From: Eumeta japonica
Lineage: Eukaryota; Arthropoda; Insecta; Lepidoptera; Psychidae
Length of the DNA: 64,000 nt
NCBI GenBank assembly: GCA_005406025.1
Contig: BGZK01000105.1
Coordinates: forward strand, 1 to 64,000
Reading direction: 5' to 3'
The position numbers and the translations under genes are program-made. Below, in pieces: positions 45,373 to 56,558 of this stretch; position 1 is the first letter of the stretch; each line of letters opens with the position of its first letter. Under the pieces are notes generated by a model. That model was not told where the DNA came from. It saw only the letters and a list, made by a program, of their open reading frames with translations, and did not search any database.

Positions 45373-47149
45373 CCAGAGATGTAACAAAATACTTTTGAAA
45401 AAGTATTTGAGTACAAAATGCAAATACTTTTTTAATATAGTATTTCAAATACTAGATACAAAATACTTTTGCCTTTGATATTTAAATACTAAATACAAAA
45501 TACGTATTTTCAAAATACTTTATCGAAATAAAATACTTTTTGTTAAAATTACTTGTATTCTTTATTTATTAACGATTTTAAAATTACAAGCTCTTCAAAA
45601 AGAGTATCAGACATGTTGCGTCTGTGTGGACGCATTATCATACCACCATACGAAAACAGCCGTTCCACTGGTGCCGAACTCGGGAGACAAGTGTTGTATC
45701 GTAGAAAGACTTTTTTTATAGTTGGATATGTGTTGAGGATATTCAGACTTGTGTCTTCATCTCTTAAATATTAGAGGGTCTCCAAATCAGTGCAGGTGCT
45801 GCTGTTGCCATCAGTAGAGGTTGTTGAGGAGTCTGAATCATTGAACATATAATAAGACTCACTTTTTGCTTCTTTTCAATGTTGATGTTTGTGGTGTGCA
45901 CTTTTAAAATCTTCTTGTTTGAATCTCCGCAATTCTGCAATGAACAACTCCTTCACATACCCTTTTCAGTTCTTGGTACCCACTTTAACTTGAAGAAGGG
46001 ATATGACACAGCTGCTAAAATGCTGTCTTTGGCACGAGTGTCATACAAGTTATATTTTTCAAACCGATTTAGTATACTTTCTTTTATTATATCAATTAAA
46101 CCACCACAATATACTGGATTTTCTTGCTTCAATAAGTCCAACATTTTGTGCATTCGATACAATTCTGGCTGTAGGCATTCATAAAAAAGTCTCCTTGTCA
46201 CCCTCTAAGCTTCGAATGGCTTCAGATATGGGCTTGGATGTGTTAATGTACTCAATCAAAAACTGTACTTCTATCTCTTTTAAGACGGCCAATCCTAGTT
46301 TTCTCAGAACTTCATTGATGGTTTCTTGGACTTTCAAAATATCAGTAATGCAATCATAATAGGAATTCCACCTGGTTGGACAGGGGCTTGTTGGAGATTT
46401 ACCAGTGATTTCCAGGTAAATTTCACAAGCTTTTGGAGACCTAGCACATAAATTCCATACAGCCTGACATTTAGCCATGGCCGCATCATGTACTTTTCTG
46501 TATGACTTATTGTTACTTCTGACTTTGTCTATGTCCCGAGAAGGTATTAAAGGAAATATTTGTAAAAAACTTTAATGTTTAACATCAGATTTCGTATAAA
46601 GCTTTTTGAGTTAATGTTTAGGTACTTACATTTTGCATTAAAATCCCAATATTGGGCAAGCAATCACTGAGTAATTAATATAAAGTATTAAGTAGCACAC
46701 CAAATCCAACTCTATATTAAATAGACAATATATTTTTGATAAAAAAACAATACAAACACTACTTGTATTAATAACTGTCGGCGTTAGACATAAAACGTAA
46801 CCGAGGCAAAATTAAATAAAACTAAAAAGGCGCGTACGGCGTAATGACTTAAGACAGGTATGTGCGTTTTGTTTAATCTGTCATTTTGCGCATAGACTTT
46901 CAAAGCTGCAGCACCACTAGTGGCCATTTTCTGAATCGCGGAATGCTTTAGAAAAATAAAGCTAGGAAAAAAAAAGTATTTTGTATTTTACAAACCATTT
47001 TTCAAATACAAAATACGTCTCGAATAGTATTTCAATTAAAATACAAAATACTTTTAAAAAAGAGTACTTAAGTACAAAATACAAAATACGTATTTTGTAT
47101 TTTGTATTTAGATTTTAAATACAAGTATTTCAAATATGTCACAACTCTG
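45373..47149 (-). mobile_element. hAT transposon, internally deleted
   Basis: The ends 'cagagatgtaacaaaatac' (45,375 onward) and, in reverse complement, 'cagagttgtgacatatttg' (47,148 inward) are inverted and begin CAGAG, a hAT-type terminus. Both subterminal regions (45,380-45,560 and 46,970-47,140) are dense in 'aaatac'/'gtattt' words. The coding part is the C-terminal half of a hAT transposase. At 1.8 kb it is shorter than autonomous hAT elements. Flanks 'caaaaaag' (left, offset by 2) and 'caaaaaac' (right) may be a decayed 8-base target duplication. Confidence 0.8.
45548..46570 (-). pseudogene. hAT transposase, C-terminal half
   Basis: On the - strand: SYRKVHDAAMAKCQAVWNLC and SPCPTRWNSYYDCITDILKV (46,520-46,330; TRWNSxxD is a conserved hAT block), CLQPELYRMHKMLDLLKQEN (about 46,175-46,115) and a second frame from 45,940. 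The end is LNTYPTIKKVFLRYNTCLPS then SAPVERLFSYGGMIMRPHRR (45,715-45,610), the hAT dimerisation domain, closing soon after LKSLINKEYK. The N-terminal BED finger and first catalytic region are absent. One frameshift and at least one stop interrupt it. Relatively few breaks suggest it is younger than the LINEs nearby. Confidence 0.9.
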
Positions 47150-47154
47150 CAAAA

Positions 47155-48035
47155 AACTACGTTAGGTACTTGCTTGCGACATGCAGCATGTAACCCATTG
47201 CTGACCTTCGAATTCGTTTTTCCACTACGAATCCTCATTCGACGAAATAAATATTGATTTAAAAGGATTAGCAGCTATCGGATATCTAAGCAAGTGTTGA
47301 TATTTTATTTATCTTAGTCCGCTAAATAGATACACTGCTATTTCTACGTACATTTCATGTCAACTAAGCACGTCCATGTCAGAAGGATTACAACTACCAA
47401 CAGATGCGTTCCCAGCCACCTCGTATGATATACTTCATGCAATGAGTGATATGTCAAAGGTAACAGAAGCTCCCTGCGCCAGCAGTCACAGACAATCACC
47501 GTTAAACATGCTTGTTAGTTGTGTCCAGTTGTCGGTTGGAATAGCCATTACCAAATCATTGTCCAAATTGTTACAGTTAAATGTCCAATAACACTGATTT
47601 GTAAATAATAATTTGATCATTGAAAATATTATCTATATTTTTTTGTTTTAAAATTTCAAACGATTCCAGGACATTTAATTTTAAGCCTTTCTCACACACA
47701 TACAAAATATTGAATTTCTTGTCATTACTAAATTTGTTACCGGTCTGTATCAAATGTCTGGCACAATTATATTTGTCTCCTTTATTGTTCTTATAAGCCG
47801 AAATATGTTCTTTTTACTTAGTTTCGAAAAAACGTCTAGTCTGACCTATATAAACAGACCTGCATTCATCACAAGATAATTTGTATATTCCCGACTTTTT
47901 GGTTTTATTTAATTTACCTTTATTATTACACAATGTTTTTAAAGTAGTTGTCTGATTGAAAAGCCAGACAAACATTGTATTGTTTTAGTATTTTTGAAAT
48001 CTTGTCCGATGTCGTGTCAAAATATGTTATAATCG
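47155..48035 (-). mobile_element. Penelope-like fragment: GIY-YIG end and 3' region
   Basis: On the - strand from 48,035: TYFDTTSDKISKILKQYNVC, SGIYKLSCDECRSVYIGQTR (GIY and YIG both kept), EHISAYKNNKGDKYNCARHL and FNILYVCEKGLKLNVLESFE. These are collinear with the coding copy at 37,341-37,730. The 3' region reaches 'gcatgtcgcaagcaagtac' near 47,163, matching the end of the other copies. The RT is missing. It touches the hAT end at 47,149. Confidence 0.85.
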
Positions 48036-48124
48036 CTACGTAATTAGTTTGACGTTATTTTTGTAATAGTTCTACAGTTATTGAAGTAAAACTTGAAAAC
48101 GTGATTAAAATAACCTTATGATCA

Positions 48125-48360
48125 CTTGTTAGGGTTCCATACTTCGAAAGAAAAAAAGAACACTTGTAAGATCACTTCGTTATCTATCTGTCTATGTTTG
48201 ATTGAATGTCTGTCAAGACACTTTTTCTCATTAAAGCGAAGAGGTATCAAAATGAATTAATACCATATATTTAGGTCTGCAGTCCCTTAAAACTGTAAAA
48301 ATACCATTCGTCATAGGAAATGGAAGAAGATTTTTCCGTTACTTACAGAATCATATAAAT
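48125..48360 (+). repeat. Dispersed 'gggttcca' repeat
   Basis: 'cttgttagggttccatactt', 'gatcacttcgttatctatct', 'aagacactttttctc', 'gaggtatcaaaatgaattaa' and 'ggtctgcagtcccttaaaac' correspond block by block with 3,360-3,520 and 63,380-63,520. Confidence 0.55.
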
Positions 48361-49124
48361 AAATATAAAAATTTCCCAAAACTAAGCTAAATCCTATCAT
48401 ATAAAGTTATATTTATAAACAAATTATCTAAATGTACTCTCTCTCTCTCTCTTTATGATCTTATAATATTATAAACAGGACCAAGGTGATTAAAATTACC
48501 ACTTAATTTATTGCGCTCGCGTTACGTATTGCATTGCATTCGCGCTTAAATTACACTACAAAGAAAAAAGACCTTCGATTCAAACACGAAAATGAAAAGA
48601 TTCACGTTTTCCTCTCGAGACCCGACAAAGAGATATCATACAAAATTACAAAAGCTTCAAAAAGGAACTAAAAAAGGAGTCGAATTCTATTAAATTTTAT
48701 CCTTTTAACGCCACAAGGAAAAAACATTGCACTCCGCCTCGGCAGTTCATCGCGATTTCTATGCGACCAATTTAAATTTCATTGTAGCCGACTTCTTCCT
48801 TTTCCTTTTCGGCTCCCACCAAAGCATCGGACCATCTTTTCTGTTCTCTCATTAGCCAAGAAAAAAAAAGTGGATCTCAAATGCAAAACCGAATAAATCG
48901 TCCTCCCCGACAACAATTTAATCCCTAAAGAAAGATTTATGATTTAATATGTTTAGCTGTCTCCATTAAAAAGCCATCAAATACTCCGTTCCATGGCATA
49001 TTCAAGATCAAATGTTAGAAGTGGTAATTATTTACGCTTATAACGCTTAGCCGTCGACACAACCAACGTCATAAACGAACATTCCTGATTCCGTTCCGGT
49101 CCGGATGAAAATAAATGCATTGAG
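48361..49124. other. Non-coding; (CT)8 at 48,437; island at 48,540-48,900
   Basis: No gene recognised. The island is less AT-rich and unique ('cactccgcctcggcagttca', 'tcccaccaaagcatcgga'). Confidence 0.35.
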
Positions 49125-49196
49125 CGTCGATGGCTCAATGGGTAAGGGTATGGATAAGCCTTTGAACCAAAGATGGCGGGTCGAATTAAATCCCTA
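49125..49196 (+). repeat. tRNA-derived SINE head
   Basis: 'gcgtcgatggctcaatgggt' resembles an A box and 'ggcgggtcgaattaaatccc' a B box with insertion. The layout parallels 40,336-40,402. The body at 49,290-49,390 ('gacgctctcatcacgttggc', 'cggtgggcttacggtccacc') looks like the same element after a minisatellite insertion. Confidence 0.45.
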
Positions 49197-49201
49197 ATTA
49201 A

Positions 49202-49275
49202 ATACTTATACTTGTTCCATACTTATAATCGTTCCATACTTATATTCGTTCTTACTTATACTCATTCCATACTTA
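49202..49275 (+). repeat. 17-base minisatellite, about 4.3 copies
   Basis: The unit is atacttat(a)nnngttcc: copies begin at 49,202, 49,219, 49,236, 49,253 (one base short) and a partial copy ends the array. It lies inside the SINE-like sequence. Confidence 0.85.
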
Positions 49276-49390
49276 TGTGTGCAAGTTTCACCGTCTATCC
49301 CCGACGCTCTCATCACGTTGGCGACTACGGTCGTCGGCAGTCCTCGACCCTCACGGAACTTGCGCGGTGGGCTTACGGTCCACCTCATTA

Positions 49391-50519
49391 AATGAAATAT
49401 AAGATTTTAGAAGGGTTTGACTCAGCAGAGTGGTGATTAAAATCTGACAGAACATAGTTCTTGTTGAGTTAAATTCTAATTATACTTTTAATTGAAATTT
49501 CTGTATCATATATGAAACTGTACTTGTGCAGTACAAGTATACTGAAATACTTGTCAAAAATCAATACATATGTTTCCGAATGTATGTATCAAACAAAGAA
49601 TATATATCAAAAATTAATATAGAACTGATTTTTGTAATAATGAGTTTTTTTTTGGTTTAATATATAAAATGCGCTAAAATTTATAACAATATCTTCATTT
49701 GCTTAATTTGTGTTTATGCAGTTTCGATATGAACCCTTCCCAGTTAAAGAAGAGACGAGTCTCAATTTTAAAATGTCCCAAATTATACAAATAAATAATC
49801 CGTTCAAAACACATTATACACCTGTGAAAGCAGCGTTAAATCTCCGTTAAATTTATAGCTCAACACTCTTTTAAATTAGCGAGGCGTGGCTCCCTCGTAA
49901 ATCACATTAGCTGCACGAATAATTACAACCTTTAATTTATTTCACAGACATTACATTTTGCGAGATAAACCCAGGCCGAAACCTCCTCGAATATCAAATC
50001 TACGCACCTTTTTGAATTACCTTATAAATAAAACGGTTAAAGAAGTTTTTTTTCTAAGGTGTTTTAGAAAACTGTACGTACAGACTCCGACGACGCTCTT
50101 GAGCGCTGAAAGATCAAGATGAAAGTGATTTAGCGTTTGTGAATTCAGACACAAAACATTGGGGACAGATTATTTTGTCGGTTGAGCAGTAAACTCGACG
50201 GTAGATGTGTTTGATCCATTCCATCAAACAGATCAAACAAGTGCTCACATCCCACATAACACACGGCGCCCTTAAACAGTCCAAACCGTATGTCATAAGT
50301 AAGTGTTGTAAAGAAATTGGGTTTTATATTTTTATATGTAATAAAAACCACCTTAATAATTTTTTATTATGAAAAAAATAATGTTACACTTCTTGAGCTA
50401 TATGTACTTCGGCGAAGTTCGCTGCAACACAAAAATGAACTAGCTCCACCGATGAAATACCACACTCTTACAGAATACGGACATGGAGTAGCAACTTCTG
50501 CTGGTCAGTTCTTCCGGTG
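49391..50519. other. Non-coding, nothing recognised
   Basis: AT-rich with a less AT-rich part at 49,840-50,030. The - strand frames 50,114-50,351 resemble no known protein. Confidence 0.4.
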
Positions 50520-50712
50520 AGTAAAAGTTCCGGTGTACCATTCTCTCTCTTTATCTCCCTTCCATCAGCCGGACCCCCTCCATTAGATATTCTGTTCTCC
50601 TCCAAAAGGTTGAAGAGAAGGCACTGAAGACCTCTAGGATTGCGCGTGTCCGTAGGCGGCGATGACCGTCTACGCTCTGAGAACTGGCCTGCTCGTTTGC
50701 CCTTCAAATAAG
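50520..50712 (+). repeat. SINE-like element
   Basis: 'taaaagttccggtgtaccat' and the tail 'gtgtccgtaggcggcgatga' ... 'cctgctcgtttgcccttca' match 27,985-28,135 and the window start. Confidence 0.6.
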
Positions 50713-53700
50713 CTATAAAAAAAATATTGTCTCCTGCCTTTTCTAAGATGCGTTATTTAATTATGTTTTATTAAAATTGTTGAATACGCTTGGCACTTCC
50801 AAACTATACTAACCGACCTTCTTATATCTAGGGCATTACTGATCGAATTTTTTTAAGGTCTTGACAATTGATTAATTACTGATATCTCTTAATAGTCTTT
50901 TTACTAGACGTAAAGCGATTTTATCACGTCTGTTAGTCTTTGTGTCCGATATAAATAGAAAAAAAAACAATCAATAAATAAATTAAATATTCGATTGATA
51001 TTATTTCGTATTTTCTTTATTAATCTATTTTGAATTTAGCGACGTCCTTACATTACCCATATCTTGAAATAATAAAACGGCCATTGATTTTTTTTTTGGC
51101 CAACCTTGTCTATGACCTTTCTAGATTATTTCCGAAAATCTCTTTAAAAGAAAACAAAACTTTAAAAGAAGGCATCTTCAACAACGCACATTCCAAAAAC
51201 TTCGTACCTTGTACTTTATTAGGGAGTTCCGTCAACTCGAAAGTTGGCAATATCACATCAGCTGTCCTCATTTATAATTCAAACGCTCGACCCCCTTATG
51301 CGTAAATCATCTTGGCGCGCAGCTACGGGTGTGTTCCGAAATATGCTTTCAGCGCTTCGCCGCCTCTGAAATATCATTTCACGTCATTGTAATACGCTTC
51401 CCGTGTTCCGGGGATTAATTTTGGAGTGATTTAAGGACCTTCTTGATTTCAATAGACATTCGCTTATATATCGTAAAAATATGTATTTATTCGAATCGGT
51501 ACGTGGATACCTCTATCATAAATATATTAACTGTCGGCAGAAAAGTATTTCTGTTTCAATACATTTATTCTTCAGATTTTATTCAAACCTTATTGTATAT
51601 ACTATCAGGTATTTCTGTATATATGAAACCTAATACCGATGCGATACCATGAGCGATGTGTAACAAACGAGAAAAAAATCTGTCAATCGATTGACCTTGT
51701 TAGGCAACCCCGAAAGTTCTCGCTATTTCGGAACTCGGCTGCGATCAAGAATTTATATGCATTTTCGAGCTCTTCGAATTCACAAATATAGCTACCTATA
51801 CACCTCCTATTCATTTTGTAGCTCGAGAATGTACAGGTAACAGATATTAGGGAGGCGAAAAAAATTCCTAATTTTTTTTAAACTTCCTATTGAAATATGT
51901 TAATTTTTTATGTCTCAAGAACTCCCTCCAAACATCAGCTCAAAAAAATATTAAAGGTTTGCTAAAGATTTTTAAAAATTCCAAAAATAGTCAAAATTCA
52001 ATTTTTATTTTTTTTTAATTTACTTGCTAGTTGTGGTAAAATTTCGTACATTTGTACACAAAAAAAATCATTTACCCAATTTTTGGAATGAAATTTTAAT
52101 TTTTATAGTTAATGAATATTTAAACGTGGCTGGAAATCATCAAAACCAATGCATTTAAAAATTAAAATAAAATATATATGAGAATTTATCGCAGTTATTT
52201 AAAGGTTGAATCCTATCCACTTTGAAATCGATTGGTTAAATAAGTTTGCAATATACTTTAACAAATACATATTTTGAGACATTTTATTTTTGATACTATT
52301 CAAACTCCAGTCAACTTATCAAGCCAAAATTTTAAAAAACCAAAAATAAACACTTTTTTGATATAAAACATCTGTTGGCGCGCCTTGGCAGTAAAATTGG
52401 CTCGAATGTCGAGACGGCAAACGGCATTACGCTGTCGTGCCGTGACGCCCCCACTGCGCCGCCGCTCTCGACTCCTTTTGTGTGCGCGCGTGTACTATAC
52501 ACTTTTATTCTGACTTCATTATTAAACTTTAAATACAGGTAATTTTTAAAAATTGACATGAAATTGTTTACTATTTTCATTAATTATTTCACCGAATATT
52601 AATTTATTAATAAAAAATTGAAAATATTTTAATAGAATTATTGTTATTTTGTGTTATACTTTGAATTTATTGTCCTCAAAATAAAGTTTGACATTATTTT
52701 TTTCTTTAATTTATTTCATTGATTTATTTTGACATATGATATTTTAAAAGTATTTATTATTACTGTTGTAATTACAGCGACGTCACCCTATTACATTATT
52801 ATTAAATTTTAAAAAATTGACATGCATTATTCATTTTTCTTACTTTTATAATTATTGACAGAATTCCTAAAAGAATTAGAAACAGTGATTGATACATTAT
52901 TAAATCAAAATATAATTTCTATTTATAAATATAATTAATTATTCTCTAATTGTTATTATATTTAAAATAATAAGAATAAAATATTGCTTTCATTAAAAAA
53001 CTTTGTCCTTTTTTATTATTATACTACATATTTTACTTTATTGGTATTTATTACAATAAATTCTAATATTAAGTAAAATATTTTTTTTAAATGTAATTAA
53101 TCCGATTTTAATGAATCGATTCGCTTAGAAGTTGTAATAAAAATATTTTTTTGAGATTTTTCTTCAACGATATATTTAGTTTAAATTAAACGACTTTATT
53201 GAACTTTGCGGTATTAAATAAAGTCACAACAAATATTGAATTTACTGAAATTCTTCAAAATCTATTGAGTTTCAATTCTGAAAAAGTGAAATATCAATCT
53301 AAATCATTAAATGCTTCAAAGCCGACATTATTCATTTTATTTGTACAGAAATTACTAAAAAAAAAACAACATCAACCGATTTTTGTATAGCTTACTGCAT
53401 TCAATATAATATTAAAAAAAAGAGTTTGGAAACTTTTGTAATTTATCATTAATTATAAAAAGTATGAACAAAACTCTTATAAGAAATTTTCTTTTTAATT
53501 GATCCTTCATCTTTTTCTAACTTTTTTTTAGAGTTTATAAAAAGTTCACGAGAAGATTATAGAAGAGGCCCATAATTATCAATTTTTTTTTAAATATACA
53601 TATACTTAGAATATACAAACCAAAGGAAAGAACGAATTTTTTTTTTTCATTCTTTCCTCTCAAATTTCAAAAAATTTCAAGAATATGTGTCTCGTTTTTA

Positions 53701-54589
53701 ACATAATAATTTCTCATAATATTTCTTCGAAAGTTGTACCGCTTTGCATACAATCTAATCTAATTTTTAGACTAATTTTTACGTTTTTCGTTACTCTTAT
53801 ATTTATATTAAGCTCTGCTTTATTTGAAATCATGTTCGCAAAATACCTTTGTTCTACGTAAAATTCAGTCAAGGCGTCCAGCCAAATGTTGACAGAAATA
53901 ACAAAACGCCAGCGGTTTTACAGCCCGTTTCCGAACGTTAATGTGTCGATGTAAAATATTTGATTGCTCCCTATTAAACCAGATACTGCGCTTTGTTTTC
54001 GTGCCATAACAAACAATTTTAGACTCTGCATAAATATAAAATAGATCGTAAATTTAACTAATAAATTAAATAAACATGTAACGTTTTGTAATATACGAAG
54101 ATCGATTCCTCTGCGACAGATTCGCAGAGACCGTGTAGTTGCAACGACATTTTGTAAGTGGGTAGCGTGTTGGTAAAAATGTGTTATCAACAAAAAATCT
54201 TGTGCATAAAATAATTGATGATTATTTAAGTGCACTTAATTAATCATATTATTGACCCATATTATCTCCACGCTTTTTGTCATTTTACTGGTTACTCATT
54301 GAGGCCGCTACTATATAAAATATTTGTCCAGAACTAACAAATTTATAGAAGACATAGTTATCTTTCATCCATTTTCCTTTTCAAGAAAATGTACTTAAGT
54401 TTTGAAAAAAGAACGGTAAATAATTAGAGCAATTTTTTGCTAATAATTTGAGTGGCGAAGAATCTTTAGATGCAATATTTGTAGAATAAAAGAGACTGAG
54501 AACAATTAAGAAACTTTAAATGTTTGTCTGTCAGTTTCTCTATCAATAGTACTTTTTATAGATTTCCGAGGGGTTTGCGAACCACCCTA
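50713..54589. other. AT-rich block; island 51,180-51,440; GC patch 52,370-52,500
   Basis: No gene recognised. The island at 51,180-51,440 ('ttggcgcgcagctacgggtg') is unique. The patch at 52,370-52,500 ('gcgccgccgctctcgactcc') stands alone in extremely AT-rich sequence and may be the centre of an unknown element. 52,580-53,800 is almost featureless AT. Confidence 0.4.
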
Positions 54590-54770
54590 AAGCAAGAATC
54601 ATCGCTGCCCATGGACACTCGCAGCCCTAGAAAAGTCAAAGGTTCACCGTCGGCGTCTTAAGTAGGAATAGGGGATGTGATAGAGGTACGATTGATAGAG
54701 GGGGAGTGGGGTGATGTAAGGAGAAGTGAACCACCGTAACTATCACTCACTGAACGAAACGAACAACAAA
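54590..54770 (-). repeat. SINE-like element, reverse orientation
   Basis: In reverse complement it reads 'gtgatagttacggtggttca', later 'ctagggctgcgagtgtccat' and 'gggcagcgatgattcttgc', matching the SINE tail core seen at 28,100 and 50,645. Confidence 0.5.
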
Positions 54771-56200
54771 AGCTGTCACTTTACGTCTGTATTCTGCGGG
54801 AGTGAAGTATTTCCATTTTCACGCTGCAACCATATTGACCACAGCATCGCTGTACCACTCAAATAGTTCTAGTGATTGACATTACAGACCAGCAGTTAAA
54901 AAGAAAAAGAAGTAAGACCAGTAAATTTTCGCCGTAAACTTCTTTTTTTTCCGTTCCTCATTTTTTGTTACAATTTATTGACACTCGTGTCGAACCACAT
55001 AAATGAAAATTTCGCTTTTATGTATAAGACATGTTATTAATTATTTTCTAACAACAAGTTACAATAAAACTGAAATGAAATTATCGATGACTTTTGTTTA
55101 ATTAGTGGTGTTCATTAATCGAGTTCTCTTTCATTTGTATATCGCAAAGTGATGTTTTTCTGTTTTAAATCGGGAATTGTGGTTTTAGATGCAATTTCAC
55201 CAAACAGTGTTAAAAGTTAAACAGTCGTCAAAACAAAATTAATAACTATTTTGTATGACAAAAATTCTAAATTTGAACTAATGCCCTGATAATTATTAAT
55301 ATTTATTTGTGAAACTGCCTATGAATCTCTTTAGGGTTGCAACACGCATCAATAAATATTGAGATCAATATATGTTAATGTAAGAATTACCAAAGTCTTA
55401 TTTAGACTCTTAAACGAACAAACTTGCATATATATTATACAAACATAATGAATTGATAGACGCATTACCTTTCTCGAAATTGAGATTTTCTCTGTTCAAA
55501 CTCAAAATTCAAACACTACAACATAGATAACTAACTATAATTAAAAAATACTATAATAAAAAAAAATACTGTGTGTGCGATTCACACACGATAAAAGTGA
55601 AACTTCAGTAAATCGACAAAAGAATGAGACGAATATATATAACAAGGGTAAAAATGAAAGTATTTTGATTAATTTTAAAAGATATTTCATATTTTATTTA
55701 TCATATGTTATTTAATTTTAATTTTATTTCCATTTTTTTGCGTCGATATTGACAACACATATCGGCATTAGTTTTCGGCATCTTTTAAAATTTATTATTT
55801 AGCACAACAAGATATATAAAATACTCATAAAACACATCACGCTGACTTCTTACTAAAAAGCTGTAATACGCAGCCGCATACAGTGTACAGTAGTATTAGC
55901 TCACGAACTTTTCACATATACTAACACACGTTAAATGCTCAAATACAAGCAAGTATTAAACAGTGTGCAATATACATACACACCGACATTTGCTCTCCCA
56001 CTCTGGCTCACTATTACAGGCGACTATGCTTAGAAGACGGGAGTGGGGTTGCTATAAAGCATGGCACTAAGAGGAAATAGCATGTATATTTCTGTCTCAT
56101 TCTTTCCCGGCTTCATCCTACACATTTTTGTATTTGTGTCTCTTACCTGTAAGTTTTTCCGTTGCATCCGGTTGAAATCACAACGATTCTATAGAAGATT
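54771..56200. other. AT-rich, nothing recognised
   Basis: A small hairpin 'tgtgtgtgcgattcacacac' lies at about 55,571-55,590. No gene. Confidence 0.4.
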
Positions 56201-56558
56201 CACTTCAAAATACATTTTTTCACTGCTAATTACTCTTGATAACCCTTAGTGTATTATAACAATAAAGTTAAATTGTATTTAACAGATAAAATCAAACAAT
56301 GGATACTTAGAGCTTTGTTAAAATACTTATAAATTATAGACAATAACTAAATAATATTTATAAATTAACATATCAATCTCACTTCAAAATACATTTTTTC
56401 ACTCCTAATTACTCTTGATAACCCTTAGTGTATTATAACAATAAAGCTAAATTGTATTTAACAGACAAAATCAAACAATGGATACTTAGAGCTCTGTTAA
56501 AATACTCACAAATTATAGACAAAAACTAAATAATATTTATAAATTAACATATCAATCT
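56201..56558 (+). repeat. Tandem duplication, two 179-base copies
   Basis: 56,201-56,379 and 56,380-56,558 both run from 'cacttcaaaatacatttttt' to 'aacatatcaatct', differing at only a handful of positions. No third copy is seen. It is recent, given the low divergence. Confidence 0.95.
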
